A stretch of 64,000 bases of DNA from the IMG/VR virus record IMGVR_UViG_3300035670_000172, positions 1-64,000 of that record; one strand, written 5' to 3'. The stretch comes from a virus. How positions within the stretch are numbered: the first letter of the stretch is position 1; the number at the start of each line of letters is the position of its first letter. The notes under the pieces were generated by a model. The model ran no database searches, was not told where the DNA came from, and was given only the letters and a program-made list of their open reading frames with translations. Shown here one piece after another: positions 16,810-25,520 of this stretch. The position numbers were made by a program, and so were the translations under genes.

Positions 16810-17290
16810 AGTTATTTTGAGTAAAAAAGATTGGCGTGAATGTGATGGTTGCGGTGAAAAAATAAAGCCAGTCTATTGGAATAGAGTTTGGGATGATGAA
16901 TCAAATGATATGATTGATGCTGAAGAAACTGAAGTAGATACTGATTTTATGTTTCCCAATACTCTAATTAATCAATTAGATGGCGGTTTAAGTTTTGAAT
17001 TAGTAGGCGGTTATGATGAATTCTTTGATTGTATGTCAGAGAAAGATATTATTAAAGTAAATGCTTGTCATGATTGCACAGTTAAATTGTTTGCTTTATT
17101 TCCAAACAAAACAAAAAACTTAAATGGTTTACATCCTTCAAGATGTGAAGATGATTTATGTTGTGATTTTGCATGGAGTTATGATTTTGGCAAAGAACAA
17201 ATAAAATATATGTCAGCTGGAAAAATTATTTTAGAAGAACGAGAATTAACTACTTATCATAAAAACGAGGAGGGGAAATGGGAAAAGTAA
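16799..17290 (+). CDS. Cys-rich hypothetical protein (163 aa)
   Basis: Three Cys pairs suggest zinc binding: ECDGCGEKIKPVYW at the N-terminus, NACHDCTVK near residue 98, and RCEDDLCCDFAW near 122. The first pair resembles a zinc ribbon knuckle. No catalytic motif is visible. Confidence 0.7.
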   Translation: MGNKVILSKKDWRECDGCGEKIKPVYWNRVWDDESNDMIDAEETEVDTDFMFPNTLINQLDGGLSFELVGGYDEFFDCMSEKDIIKVNACHDCTVKLFALFPNKTKNLNGLHPSRCEDDLCCDFAWSYDFGKEQIKYMSAGKIILEERELTTYHKNEEGKWEK

Positions 17291-17424
17291 AAGTATTGAA
17301 ATGGGTTAAGCATATTGCTGAACCTCAGTATTACTGGACTGCAAAAACAGGCTGGACTAAAAAAGATATGCCTGAAGAATATTGGAAAATAGAAGAAATC
17401 GGAGAGGTAGAAGAAAATGATTGA
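17278..17424 (+). CDS. small hypothetical protein (48 aa)
   Basis: GGAGGGGAA stands before the ATG. Reads MGKVKVLKWVKHIAEPQYYW, with an acidic tail EEIGEVEEND. Overlaps both neighbours. Confidence 0.55.
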   Translation: MGKVKVLKWVKHIAEPQYYWTAKTGWTKKDMPEEYWKIEEIGEVEEND

Positions 17425-17752
17425 CTATCTATATTTAGGACCAACTCCTGGTGATGAAGATTGTGCTCAAGTTGGAAGTGATAATTTTCGTGAACAATGT
17501 GATAAAGAAATGGATACTTACATTGATCAGCTTAAAAGAATGTATCCAGAAGTAGCAAATTATAAAGGTATGAGTTTTAAGAAGCATTGGCAACAACATG
17601 ACTTTGGTTCTTATGGAGAAGTTATTATTACTTATAATGATGAAGATGAAGAAGAAGAAACTTTAGCATTAAAAGTAGAATGGAATCTTCCAAGAAATTG
17701 GGATGAAATAGCAAAAGAAAAAATATCCGAAAAAGTGAGCAAAGGAAACTAA
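17417..17752 (+). CDS. conserved phage protein of unknown function (111 aa)
   Basis: The N-terminus YLYLGPTPGDEDCAQVG and the HDFGSYGEVIITYND segment match a family I recognise from actinobacteriophage accessory regions, with no known function. Acidic, soluble. AGAGG precedes the ATG. Confidence 0.72.
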   Translation: MIDYLYLGPTPGDEDCAQVGSDNFREQCDKEMDTYIDQLKRMYPEVANYKGMSFKKHWQQHDFGSYGEVIITYNDEDEEEETLALKVEWNLPRNWDEIAKEKISEKVSKGN

Positions 17753-17753
17753 A

Positions 17754-18224
17754 ATGAAAACATTAACGCAAGAGCAATTTAAGAGCGCAGTAGAAGTAAT
17801 TTCAAAACAAGTACCAGTTGATTACAATTCAAGCAAAGCTTTAATGTATGGTGTTGTCTTTGATGAAAATGATCAAATCACATTTAATAAGATTTCTGAG
17901 CATGGAGATGTTTATGAAATGCTTAATCCATTTAATGTTGTTTGGAAAATGAAAGGTTATGATTTTTTTACAATTGTAACTTGTGGTTGGGCTGCACCAA
18001 TTAAAGATGATATTAGTGAAGATGAACAAGTAGCACCTTCTCAACATCCAGAAAAAAGAAGAGTTATGTTAACAGTAAACGCAACTACTGATAGCAAAAT
18101 TGGAAGCATTATTACATTTCAAGACGATCCAGATAATCAAGTTTTTGATTATGGTGATGCTAGAGGTTCACTTGCAGAAGCAGTTTTAGAATTAATTAGC
18201 TGCTATAACGAAGATCAAAAATAA
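17754..18224 (+). CDS. hypothetical protein (156 aa)
   Basis: Begins MKTLTQEQFKSAVEVISKQV. A central GYDFFTIVTCGWAAPI and a later RRVMLTVNATTDSKIGSIIT look like core strands. Last gene before a terminator. Function unknown. Confidence 0.7.
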   Translation: MKTLTQEQFKSAVEVISKQVPVDYNSSKALMYGVVFDENDQITFNKISEHGDVYEMLNPFNVVWKMKGYDFFTIVTCGWAAPIKDDISEDEQVAPSQHPEKRRVMLTVNATTDSKIGSIITFQDDPDNQVFDYGDARGSLAEAVLELISCYNEDQK

Positions 18225-18238
18225 TAAAAAATAAATGC

Positions 18239-18270
18239 GGGGCTACTGAGAAATCAGTAGCCCCATTTTT
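18239..18270 (+). terminator. intrinsic terminator
   Basis: Perfect 11-bp stem GGGGCTACTGA/TCAGTAGCCCC with a GAAA tetraloop followed by ATTTTTAT. Ends the 14.6-18.2 kb unit. Confidence 0.92.
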
Positions 18271-18292
18271 ATATATCCGAATAGGAGATAAT

Positions 18293-18976
18293 ATGTCATA
18301 TGTTGAAAACATAGAAAAATACGCTAAACAAGCTACAACTAAACCTGAGGACTTTGGTTATTGGGGAAGTGAAGATATGTTTGTTACTTGGGGTTTTACT
18401 AATATTGATCAGAATAGAGATTCCGATATATTAGAAAAAGCAAATTTCAAATATATTACGGAAGAGTTAATGGCTATTTTCCCTGATGATTATAGAATTG
18501 AAAACTATGCTCATTGGGCTGTTGGTAGTGTTGATAGATTAGTTTGTCGTGTTTATGAAGATGATACAGATAAAAAAGTTATTGCATCTTCATTCTATTT
18601 GGCAATGGAATGGTTAGATAAGCTAGATGATTATCCAGTTGCTGATGAAGAAACATACGACAAAATGATTGATGATGACAACATTGATAGTATTGAATTT
18701 TGGAATACTATTAGTCCTGGCTATGTAGACATTGTTAATAACCCAGATTGGGCTTCTGAAGTTTATCATGAACTAGAATTCAACATGGATATTGATGTTA
18801 GATCAGGCTTTAAAGACAATGATATCATTATGGCAATCTATAATCTTCAGTATTGGAGTGCAGAAGGTTATCAAAAATGGTTTGACTTCTGCGATGAAAT
18901 TAATTTAGAAAGACCACCGTTTTCAGTAAATGAAATATCAAAATATAATCCCAATCAATTAGAAATGGAGTTTTAA
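18293..18976 (+). CDS. hypothetical protein (227 aa)
   Basis: AGGAG precedes the ATG. Acidic, Trp/Tyr-rich protein (EDFGYWGSEDMFVTWGFTN; NYAHWAVGSVDRLVCRVYED). No catalytic motif seen. First gene of the next rightward unit after a terminator. Confidence 0.7.
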   Translation: MSYVENIEKYAKQATTKPEDFGYWGSEDMFVTWGFTNIDQNRDSDILEKANFKYITEELMAIFPDDYRIENYAHWAVGSVDRLVCRVYEDDTDKKVIASSFYLAMEWLDKLDDYPVADEETYDKMIDDDNIDSIEFWNTISPGYVDIVNNPDWASEVYHELEFNMDIDVRSGFKDNDIIMAIYNLQYWSAEGYQKWFDFCDEINLERPPFSVNEISKYNPNQLEMEF

Positions 18977-18977
18977 A

Positions 18978-19583
18978 ATGCCAAATCATTGCAATAACAG
19001 GTTAGGAATAACTGGTCCAACTGATGATTTAGAAAAATTTATTGCCTTTGTAAAAAATGATGGTGATGATAAAGAAGAAAATGAATACAATCTATTTGAA
19101 TCATTAATTCCAATGCCAAAAGAATTAGAAGGCACGACATCACCCTCAAAAGAAAGTAATGTAGATTTGATTGATAAATATGGTCATGATAATTGGTACG
19201 ATTGGTGCAACCATAACTGGGGAACTAAGTGGGGCGATTATAATATGGATGCTGAAAGCATTGTTTATGAGACAAAAGTTAATTATCCATACTTAGAAGA
19301 TGGTGATGTTGATTTTGACAATGGTGTTACTGTATTAACAGGTAATGCAAGTATTCATTTTCAATATGATACAGCATGGGCTCCTGGTTGTGATGAATTA
19401 GCAGAAGCTATTGTTAAACAATTTCCTACATTGAATGGTTTTATTCATTATGAAGAACCAGGAATGGCTTTTGCTGGACAATTGATATTTGCCAATGGTG
19501 AAATTAAACAACATAATCAATGGGAACATCATTATGTTCCAGATGAAGTAACAGATATTGATTTTGACCTATACGCAAACTAA
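18978..19583 (+). CDS. YubB/Api92-like ferredoxin-fold protein (DUF1281-like)
   Basis: Matches the YubB (DUF1281) family found on plasmids and phages: start MPNHCNNRLGITG, FESLIPMPKEL, NWYDWCNHNWGTKWGDY near residue 72, and the FQYDTAWAPGCDELAEAI block near residue 130. The family has a ferredoxin-like fold without an iron-sulfur cluster and no firmly known role. 201 aa is typical. Confidence 0.82.
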   Translation: MPNHCNNRLGITGPTDDLEKFIAFVKNDGDDKEENEYNLFESLIPMPKELEGTTSPSKESNVDLIDKYGHDNWYDWCNHNWGTKWGDYNMDAESIVYETKVNYPYLEDGDVDFDNGVTVLTGNASIHFQYDTAWAPGCDELAEAIVKQFPTLNGFIHYEEPGMAFAGQLIFANGEIKQHNQWEHHYVPDEVTDIDFDLYAN

Positions 19584-19591
19584 GGAGACAG

Positions 19592-19969
19592 ATGTTTAAT
19601 TTTGATGATATTAACAACCCAAGAGATTTGGGAAACAAGATTCCAGAAGGTATGACAGATGAGACTGAATTCGCAATAATAATGCAATCAATTTTAAACA
19701 TACTTAAAAGTGCAGAATATGAAGAAAGTGTTGGTAGAGAACGATTGTCAATGCAAATATTAAATATTGCTTGTGATCAAGATGGTGAGTTAAATGACGA
19801 CAGAGTTGTAAGTGTTATATTGTCATTGCTTCAACATGTTGTTTATCTTCTTAACTCATTTAAGCAATTTGAAGATATTGAAATTGACAGATACTTTCAA
19901 TATTTTCAAGAATCAGTGATAACGCCTTTATTTGAAAACCCAAACATACCATACTACAAGGAGGATTAA
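19592..19969 (+). CDS. hypothetical protein (125 aa)
   Basis: AAGGAGAC SD. Predicted mostly helical (EFAIIMQSILNILKSAEYEE; VSVILSLLQHVVYLLNSF). Sits directly before the WhiB gene. Function unknown. Confidence 0.68.
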   Translation: MFNFDDINNPRDLGNKIPEGMTDETEFAIIMQSILNILKSAEYEESVGRERLSMQILNIACDQDGELNDDRVVSVILSLLQHVVYLLNSFKQFEDIEIDRYFQYFQESVITPLFENPNIPYYKED

Positions 19970-20287
19970 TTGGGATTGAATAATGAATTTTGGAGAGAAA
20001 ACGCTAAATGTAGAAAGATCGGACCAAGCCTTTTCTTTTCTGAAGATGAAGATGGCAATCTTTCTAGAAAAAACGATCTAGACGCAAAAAAAATGTGTAA
20101 AGATTGCCCAGTTAAAACTGAGTGTCTTGCTTATGCATTAAATCAGCAAATTAGATTCGGTATATGGGGAGGCTTTACTTCTCGTGAAAGATCATCAATA
20201 GCTAAAAAATTCGGACTTGATGATTACACAGCGATAACCAGTGAGTTAGTAAATAAATCATTACACATGATCAAATATAAAAATTAA
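19970..20287 (+). CDS. whiB: WhiB-family iron-sulfur transcription factor
   Basis: WhiB proteins hold a 4Fe-4S cluster with four Cys and bind the host housekeeping sigma factor. Here the ligands are the Cys in NAKCRKIGP near residue 14 and those in KMCKDCPVKTECLAYAL near 41-50 (C-x2-C-x5-C). They are followed by the diagnostic FGIWGGFTSRER. 105 aa with a TTG start after GGAGGA. WhiB is restricted to actinobacteria and their phages, so this is the best host marker in the window. It may regulate phage or host promoters. Confidence 0.93.
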   Translation: MGLNNEFWRENAKCRKIGPSLFFSEDEDGNLSRKNDLDAKKMCKDCPVKTECLAYALNQQIRFGIWGGFTSRERSSIAKKFGLDDYTAITSELVNKSLHMIKYKN

Positions 20288-20293
20288 AAGATT

Positions 20294-20327
20294 TGGGGCT
20301 AGGTTAGGCTGATCACTAATCTAGCCC
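20294..20327 (+). terminator. hairpin terminator after whiB
   Basis: Stem GGGGCTAG-TTAG / CTAA-CTAGCCCC with an 8-nt loop. It lacks a T-run on the plus strand (ATTAAG follows), so its strength is uncertain. Confidence 0.55.
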
Positions 20328-20352
20328 CATTAAGAAAAGATTGGAGAAATAT

Positions 20353-20724
20353 ATGAGTAATTATCCACCTGGAGTTACTGGCAATGAATATGAAATTGCT
20401 GGCGGTGATGAATTTGAAGAACATTTTGATTGTTCTGCAGAAATGGAATGTGTAGCGCTTACAAGAAAACAAATATACAATCTTTCTGATCACGCATTAA
20501 CTCTATATAACGAATATAAGAAATATGGGGCTATTCATTCAATTAATGCTCATCTTAAACAATTAATGCATGAGCTGAATGATTACTATAATTCAGATGA
20601 TCTGATTGTAAAGAATTGTGATTTTTCTGGAGTGGTATTGAAAGAAGAATATAGGGGGACAGTTTATTTTGAATGTCCTAAATGTGAAACAACATACGAA
20701 AAAGATAGATGGGATAGGTACTAA
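20353..20724 (+). CDS. conserved phage protein with zinc ribbon (123 aa)
   Basis: ATG at 20353 follows TTGGAGAAA. The opening MSNYPPGVTGNEYEIAGGDE is a conserved start I recognise from actinophage proteins of unknown function. C-terminal ECPKCETTYEKDRW provides a C-x2-C pair, and earlier FDCSAEMEC another. Possible zinc binding. Confidence 0.72.
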   Translation: MSNYPPGVTGNEYEIAGGDEFEEHFDCSAEMECVALTRKQIYNLSDHALTLYNEYKKYGAIHSINAHLKQLMHELNDYYNSDDLIVKNCDFSGVVLKEEYRGTVYFECPKCETTYEKDRWDRY

Positions 20725-20726
20725 TT

Positions 20727-21215
20727 ATGTCTATGATTAAAAATATATACTCAGATAACAGAGATATTGAATTCTATAAGAAAGAAAGGGTTCAGTATAA
20801 TTGGTCAAGTATTGATCCAAATAAAGATATTCATGATGGTCGCTTGGCTATTAATATTAAAATGCATCATCTGAATTTCAACCCTCTGAATTCAGATGAA
20901 ACAAATGAAACTATTTACGAAGCGGTGCAATATTATTTCTTTGATAAAGCAATGAATATTGCAGTTGCTTATGGTTATTCTGGGTTTTCTACTAGTGGTA
21001 GGAGTAATGGTTGGCTACAACCATTTACAAAGCATGATGCTGATAAATTTTTATATAAAACACATGCTGATACATTTGAAGAGTATCTTGAAATAGAAAA
21101 GTTTTTGTCTTTCAAAGACAAAATTAAATGTTTGCTTGAATTCATCAGGCTGACAATTCAATATCCAACAAAAGAAACATATCACGATTATATTCAATAT
21201 ATAGAGGAGATGTAA
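20727..21215 (+). CDS. hypothetical protein (162 aa)
   Basis: Soluble alpha/beta protein; AYGYSGFSTSGRSNGWLQPF near residue 82 is its most distinctive stretch. Its stop overlaps the next ATG. No family recognised. Confidence 0.68.
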   Translation: MSMIKNIYSDNRDIEFYKKERVQYNWSSIDPNKDIHDGRLAINIKMHHLNFNPLNSDETNETIYEAVQYYFFDKAMNIAVAYGYSGFSTSGRSNGWLQPFTKHDADKFLYKTHADTFEEYLEIEKFLSFKDKIKCLLEFIRLTIQYPTKETYHDYIQYIEEM

Positions 21216-21610
21216 TGTCAAATACAAAACAAAAAACATGTCAAGAGCGTATTGAGGAAGAATATCGTAGAACTGATGATTATCTTGAACTTATGTTTAG
21301 GGTATTAGATGATGATCTTGATGAAGATAATGAGGATGATAAAGAAATCCTTAAACAAATTGAAGATGAAGAAATTGATGAACAATCTATTTATGAATAT
21401 GCAGCTGGTTCAAATATGAAAAAGTTATTGACAATTGAATTAAGCGGTGGTGGTCCTTCTTCACATATTGAAGCAATTATTAATGAAGATAATGTTGTTG
21501 AATCAGCACAATATGTTTTCTTAGATTGGTTTGATGGTGCAAGAAGGAAGATCAATGAAGATTCAGCAATGTTTAGATATGTTGAATGGGAAGCGGAAAG
21601 GTATTTCTAA
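21215..21610 (+). CDS. acidic hypothetical protein (131 aa)
   Basis: A very acidic stretch (DDDLDEDNEDDKEILKQIED) follows a helical N-terminus. Then LLTIELSGGGPSSHIEAII and FLDWFDGARRKI match a small phage family of unknown function. The acidic surface could mimic nucleic acid, but nothing proves it. Confidence 0.68.
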   Translation: MSNTKQKTCQERIEEEYRRTDDYLELMFRVLDDDLDEDNEDDKEILKQIEDEEIDEQSIYEYAAGSNMKKLLTIELSGGGPSSHIEAIINEDNVVESAQYVFLDWFDGARRKINEDSAMFRYVEWEAERYF

Positions 21611-22260
21611 TGGAATATTTAGAGAGAACAGAAACAGCAGGAAATTATATAAATACACCGATTGGAGAAATTAAAATGGAAGCAGTAAAAGCAAAAGATG
21701 TCGTAGCAACAATGACATTTCCATCAGAACAGTTAATTGAAATGTTTAAAGACTATACAATGACTGGCGATCAAGTTGAGGAATTGATTGCAGGTTATGA
21801 TTTTGACGATGTAATTTCATCATCAATTGATGATATTGACTGGAATGATAAGGTTACGGATGTCCTTAATGATATCAATGTTGAGGATTATTTGGATGAA
21901 GATAGAATTGCAAATAATGTAGTAGAAAATCTTGACTATAGCGATATTGCTCGTGAAGTAAAAGATTATTTGGATCCACCTGATGCTTTAGCATTAGCTG
22001 AAGAATTGCTTACATCTTTTAATTATGATGGTCCTTGCCATACTGGTAGTCTATATATCAAATCAGTAGAAGCGATTATTGAAGGCTATATGAAAAAGCA
22101 AACGGAAGGTATTGTTCAGCCAACTGTTATTGAAGAAAATAAAGAAGCCATTATTACATACACAGTTAAAGAAATTAATGAAGTTCTAGAATCGCTTCAG
22201 TATACTGAGTATAATAAAAGCCGTATCCTTACAGCGCTATCATTAAAAGAAAGAGGTTAA
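21610..22260 (+). CDS. hypothetical acidic protein (216 aa)
   Basis: ATG at 21610 overlaps the preceding stop. An alternative start at 21676 has GGAGAAAT upstream and may be the true one. The middle consists of Asp-rich helices (DFDDVISSSIDDIDWNDKV, VENLDYSDIAREVKDYLD). C-terminal VKEINEVLESLQYTEYNKSR suggests a helical domain. No family recognised. Confidence 0.65.
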   Translation: MEYLERTETAGNYINTPIGEIKMEAVKAKDVVATMTFPSEQLIEMFKDYTMTGDQVEELIAGYDFDDVISSSIDDIDWNDKVTDVLNDINVEDYLDEDRIANNVVENLDYSDIAREVKDYLDPPDALALAEELLTSFNYDGPCHTGSLYIKSVEAIIEGYMKKQTEGIVQPTVIEENKEAIITYTVKEINEVLESLQYTEYNKSRILTALSLKERG

Positions 22261-22263
22261 TGA

Positions 22264-23913
22264 ATGTCCTATATTAAAATAACAAACTATGCTGATTCAG
22301 TTAACAGACTAAGCTTGGAAAAGCTTGGTTTGTCAACTAAAAGGGATAATCCAGAAACAATTGGTCAGTTTGGTTCAGGCATTAAGTATGCTCCAATTGC
22401 AGCCCTAAGAATGGGTTTGGAATGGATCTTTACTGGTAACGACAGTGAAGGTAATTACATTCTAAAGTACAAATCAATTGATGAGAATGGCATCAATTCA
22501 ATCTATTACGATTATTGCAATGGATTTGTAAAGCCATCTTCATTTACATTGGAAGCTGGAATTATGAGTTGGGAAGATGAATTCCAAATATATCGTGAGG
22601 CTGTTTCTAATGCTAAAGATAGTGGGGAATGGAAGCGAGAGATTGTTGAATCAATTGATAAAGCCGAACCTGGTGAATTCAGTGTTTATATTACTGCATC
22701 CCCAGGTATTATGGAAGTATATAATAACCATAATTTCTTCTTCTGTGATGATCACAAAGTAATTTCTGTTTATGGAAACAAGCCAAATCAAACCTCAATG
22801 CTTGAAGCAATAGAAGGACCATTGCGTATTTATTGTAAATCAGTAATGGTTCATGAAGGCGATGAACGAAACAATATGTATAACTATGAGATCAATAATG
22901 CGGTATTGAATGAGGATAGGCAGATCAAAAGCATATACAGCGCTTCATACGAAATTGCAAAAGTTATTGCAAGACTTGACGATGAAGATGAAATCAAGAA
23001 GATTTTTAAACTTGTTATTGATAAACAAAAACAAGTTTGGGAGTTTGATACCATCTCGGAATCAACATATTCCTATGTTAGTCCTTCTCATCAATGGAAG
23101 TCTATGTTCAATAAAATCTATGGCGATAATGCAGTATTGCTTAGTCCGACTGAATCATTAATTCCAGGAATTGATTCCTTTATTAAGAACAAAGGCAAGA
23201 ACCCAGTTAAGTGTTTATCTGAAGGCTTTTATAATCTTCTAAAAGAAATAAAAGTTGATTTAGCTGGCGAGCTCATAAGTGAAGAATTTACTTATGAAAT
23301 TGATCTTGATATTGATAAGTTTCCTAAGCTTATTAAAGCTTTGAAAATTGCTGAAGCATATGAGCCAGGTCTTTTGAAAATGAATAAGCCAATCGGCGTG
23401 TTCAAATCAAAATCAAATGATGCGCTTGGTTATACTTTTAATGTTGGGAAAGATATCAGTGAGCGTCAAATTGTTATTGAACACAGTCATGCTAGCAATT
23501 CTAACATTTATGAAATTGTAGCTACAATTATTCATGAGTATGACCATTATTCAACTGGGATTACTGATATTATGTACCGAGAATTTAGAAATCTCGCAGA
23601 TAATCGGATCGGAAGATTGATTGTTGATGCATATGAAAACAATATCCTTAATGTAAACGAAGCTGGCTTCTGGGTTAATATTGAAGACCTTGGTGAATTT
23701 GGTGGTTTGAACTATCAGATTTACGAAACAGAAATTGGTGGACTAATCATGCAGATCGGCAAAAAGAAGTTCTTTGTTACAAACGAAGATGAAAATGTAT
23801 CCGTAATAGCTGATAAAATGTCTGGTCAACTGATACCATCAAGTGACGGTAAATCAATGGGAATTAGCTTTTCTATTGATGATCCCGAGCTTCTAGTTAT
23901 TAACAAATTGTAG
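22264..23913 (+). CDS. GHKL-like ATPase domain joined to a HExxH (metalloprotease-like) domain
   Basis: A 549-aa protein with two recognisable parts. Near residues 30-45, ETIGQFGSGIKYAPIAALR resembles the G-x-G-x-G ATP-lid region of GHKL (Hsp90/histidine kinase) ATPases. Near residue 422, ATIIHEYDHYSTG contains HExxH, the zinc site of many metalloproteases, with a downstream Glu-rich helix that could give the third ligand. Phage proteins with the first part are usually annotated as ATP-binding, rIIA-like proteins. The combination suggests an ATP-gated protease or host-modifying factor; that is inference. SD absent; the ATG is 3 nt after the previous stop. Confidence 0.7.
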   Translation: MSYIKITNYADSVNRLSLEKLGLSTKRDNPETIGQFGSGIKYAPIAALRMGLEWIFTGNDSEGNYILKYKSIDENGINSIYYDYCNGFVKPSSFTLEAGIMSWEDEFQIYREAVSNAKDSGEWKREIVESIDKAEPGEFSVYITASPGIMEVYNNHNFFFCDDHKVISVYGNKPNQTSMLEAIEGPLRIYCKSVMVHEGDERNNMYNYEINNAVLNEDRQIKSIYSASYEIAKVIARLDDEDEIKKIFKLVIDKQKQVWEFDTISESTYSYVSPSHQWKSMFNKIYGDNAVLLSPTESLIPGIDSFIKNKGKNPVKCLSEGFYNLLKEIKVDLAGELISEEFTYEIDLDIDKFPKLIKALKIAEAYEPGLLKMNKPIGVFKSKSNDALGYTFNVGKDISERQIVIEHSHASNSNIYEIVATIIHEYDHYSTGITDIMYREFRNLADNRIGRLIVDAYENNILNVNEAGFWVNIEDLGEFGGLNYQIYETEIGGLIMQIGKKKFFVTNEDENVSVIADKMSGQLIPSSDGKSMGISFSIDDPELLVINKL

Positions 23914-23920
23914 GAGAAAT

Positions 23921-24049
23921 ATGTCAGAACACACAATGTGGATTATATTTTGGTCAATAATTGGGATTGGAACATTGCTAATGTTTTCTTCGTTGATATT
24001 GCTAATACCGTTGGCGATAACAATATTGGCTATTGGAAGTAAATTGTAA
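23921..24049 (+). CDS. small membrane protein (42 aa)
   Basis: TAGGAGAAAT then ATG. After MSEHTM the protein is nearly all hydrophobic (WIIFWSIIGIGTLLMFSSLI), giving one long or two short membrane helices. Its stop overlaps the next start (TAATG). Confidence 0.7.
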   Translation: MSEHTMWIIFWSIIGIGTLLMFSSLILLIPLAITILAIGSKL

Positions 24050-24390
24050 TGCCTAAGTTTGATAACTACTATATTGTTGAATTCAGAATACCTATTAGGG
24101 TGGATGATGTTGATAATGTTATGTCAGCTGTATCTATTGCAAATAGAATATGCGAAAGACAACATGGGTTTAAACCTGATAATTGGTATGCTAGAGTGTT
24201 TGAATATTCTGTTGGAGAAAAAGTTATTGGTCATGTAAAAGAATATTTTTACAATCCAAACTCTGCTTCCTCTAGAGAGATTACAAAAAACATTGGGCAT
24301 CATAATGATTTGGTTTCTCGTGGTGAAGTCCCTGCAGATATCATTGAGTTAAACAAGAAAATGATTGAGGAAGAACAAGGAATTGACTAA
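24049..24390 (+). CDS. hypothetical protein (113 aa)
   Basis: N-terminal strand YYIVEFRIPIRVDDVDNVMS and a helix IANRICERQHGF suggest a small alpha/beta fold. The sequence around DNWYARVFEYSVGEKVIGHV looks conserved. Function unknown. Last gene before a promoter. Confidence 0.66.
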   Translation: MPKFDNYYIVEFRIPIRVDDVDNVMSAVSIANRICERQHGFKPDNWYARVFEYSVGEKVIGHVKEYFYNPNSASSREITKNIGHHNDLVSRGEVPADIIELNKKMIEEEQGID

Positions 24391-24394
24391 TTAT

Positions 24395-24420
24395 CCAATT
24401 AATGGTAAGATATATACTCA
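24395..24420 (+). promoter_or_regulatory. promoter with TATACTCAA -10 region
   Basis: TATACT at 24413-24418 followed by CAAA, 20 nt before the ATG at 24439, with GAAAGGA between. TTATCC 16 bp upstream is a weak -35. Same ATATACTCAA signature as 14211 and 14300. Confidence 0.6.
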
Positions 24421-24438
24421 AATCCTGAAAGGAACAGT

Positions 24439-24780
24439 ATGAACGATAATCAAGAATACTTATATACAGATTACGCAGTACAAATAATTTCTGCGTTTCT
24501 AAATAAAGAAAGATCCAGTGTAGCTAGTTTGTTAGAAACATTTGATGATGAACTAGAGGATCCAGCATTTATTCCTGGGATTTTGTTTGGTTTTTTAATT
24601 CACATAGAGACACTTTTTAATACTGTTGCGGATGTAAGCAATACATCAGTTGCTGATGCATTTCAGAAATACGCATTGTATTACGATAGTATAAGAGAAG
24701 AGCTAAAAGAAATTGCTCCTCTTAGCCCAACATTTGCAAAGCAAGCGTTGAAGGAATTAAGGGAAGAATTGGGTTTTTAG
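24439..24780 (+). CDS. hypothetical protein (113 aa)
   Basis: GAAAGGAA SD. All-helical with conserved hydrophobic stretch PAFIPGILFGFLIHIETLFN. Own promoter. Function unknown. Confidence 0.68.
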   Translation: MNDNQEYLYTDYAVQIISAFLNKERSSVASLLETFDDELEDPAFIPGILFGFLIHIETLFNTVADVSNTSVADAFQKYALYYDSIREELKEIAPLSPTFAKQALKELREELGF

Positions 24781-24937
24781 AAACCACCCTTATAATCATT
24801 ATTAACTATACATTTGGAGGTATTTTTATTATATAAAACCAAAGGAAGCGGAGGTAAAGTTGTATGATTTACTTGCGTCTTTCTTCTAAAGCTATGCTAA
24901 TGCGAACTAATCGCAAAACCTAAACTCTGGAGGAAAC

Positions 24938-25504
24938 ATGAGAATAAAATCTTCACCATTGCTTTACGCAATAGGTATTATATATGCATCATTAATATTT
25001 GGAATTAGTCATATCAATTCTGACGGTTCAGAAACAAAATACATTGATGCAACCCCTTACATAATTAATTCAACAGTTACTACACTAAGCGTAATTGAAT
25101 CGTTTGCTGCTGTAGAAACAACTACAACTACTACAACAGTTTCATTACCTAAAGAAGTGCCAAGTGATCTTGATAAAAGATGCCCTGCATTTGAACATAA
25201 ATTTGCTGAGTATAATTTACCAGTAGAAACATTTTCATACATTGCTTGGCGAGAAAGTAGATGTAACCCTAAAGCTGTTAATGCAAAATGGGATGCAAAA
25301 GGTAATGTTATTTGGACATTAAATAAGAATGGTTCAATTGATAGAGGCTTGGTACAAATCAATAGTAGCTGGAAAACAGTGACTAAAAATGTTTGTGGAA
25401 CAAAACTAAGCGGTCTGTTTAATATTGATTGCAATCTTAAGGTTGCAAAATATATTATGGACAATTCACAAGGTAAGTTATTAAACTGGAAAATAAGTAA
25501 CTAG
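24938..25504 (+). CDS. secreted transglycosylase/lysozyme-like muralytic protein
   Basis: An N-terminal signal anchor (SSPLLYAIGIIYASLIFGIS) is followed by a Thr-rich linker (VETTTTTTTVS), typical of actinobacterial exported proteins. The catalytic-like domain has FSYIAWRESRCNPKAVNAKW near residue 100, where the Glu in the R-E-S motif is the expected catalytic residue, and RGLVQINSSWKT near 137, the matching lytic transglycosylase motif. Two further Cys may form a disulfide. Only 188 aa, so a single domain. It could act in lysis or in local wall opening; it is the only peptidoglycan enzyme I see here. GGAGGAAA SD. Confidence 0.75.
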   Translation: MRIKSSPLLYAIGIIYASLIFGISHINSDGSETKYIDATPYIINSTVTTLSVIESFAAVETTTTTTTVSLPKEVPSDLDKRCPAFEHKFAEYNLPVETFSYIAWRESRCNPKAVNAKWDAKGNVIWTLNKNGSIDRGLVQINSSWKTVTKNVCGTKLSGLFNIDCNLKVAKYIMDNSQGKLLNWKISN

Positions 25505-25520
25505 AAGAAAGGAGTATCCG

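Noticed and set aside
22577-23161. Alternative frames inside the ATPase-HExxH gene
   Set aside because: Low-complexity shadows of an obvious long coding frame.
24864-24923. 19-codon frame MIYLRLSSKAMLMRTNRKT before the transglycosylase gene
   Set aside because: It has a reasonable SD but is too short, with no supporting context.
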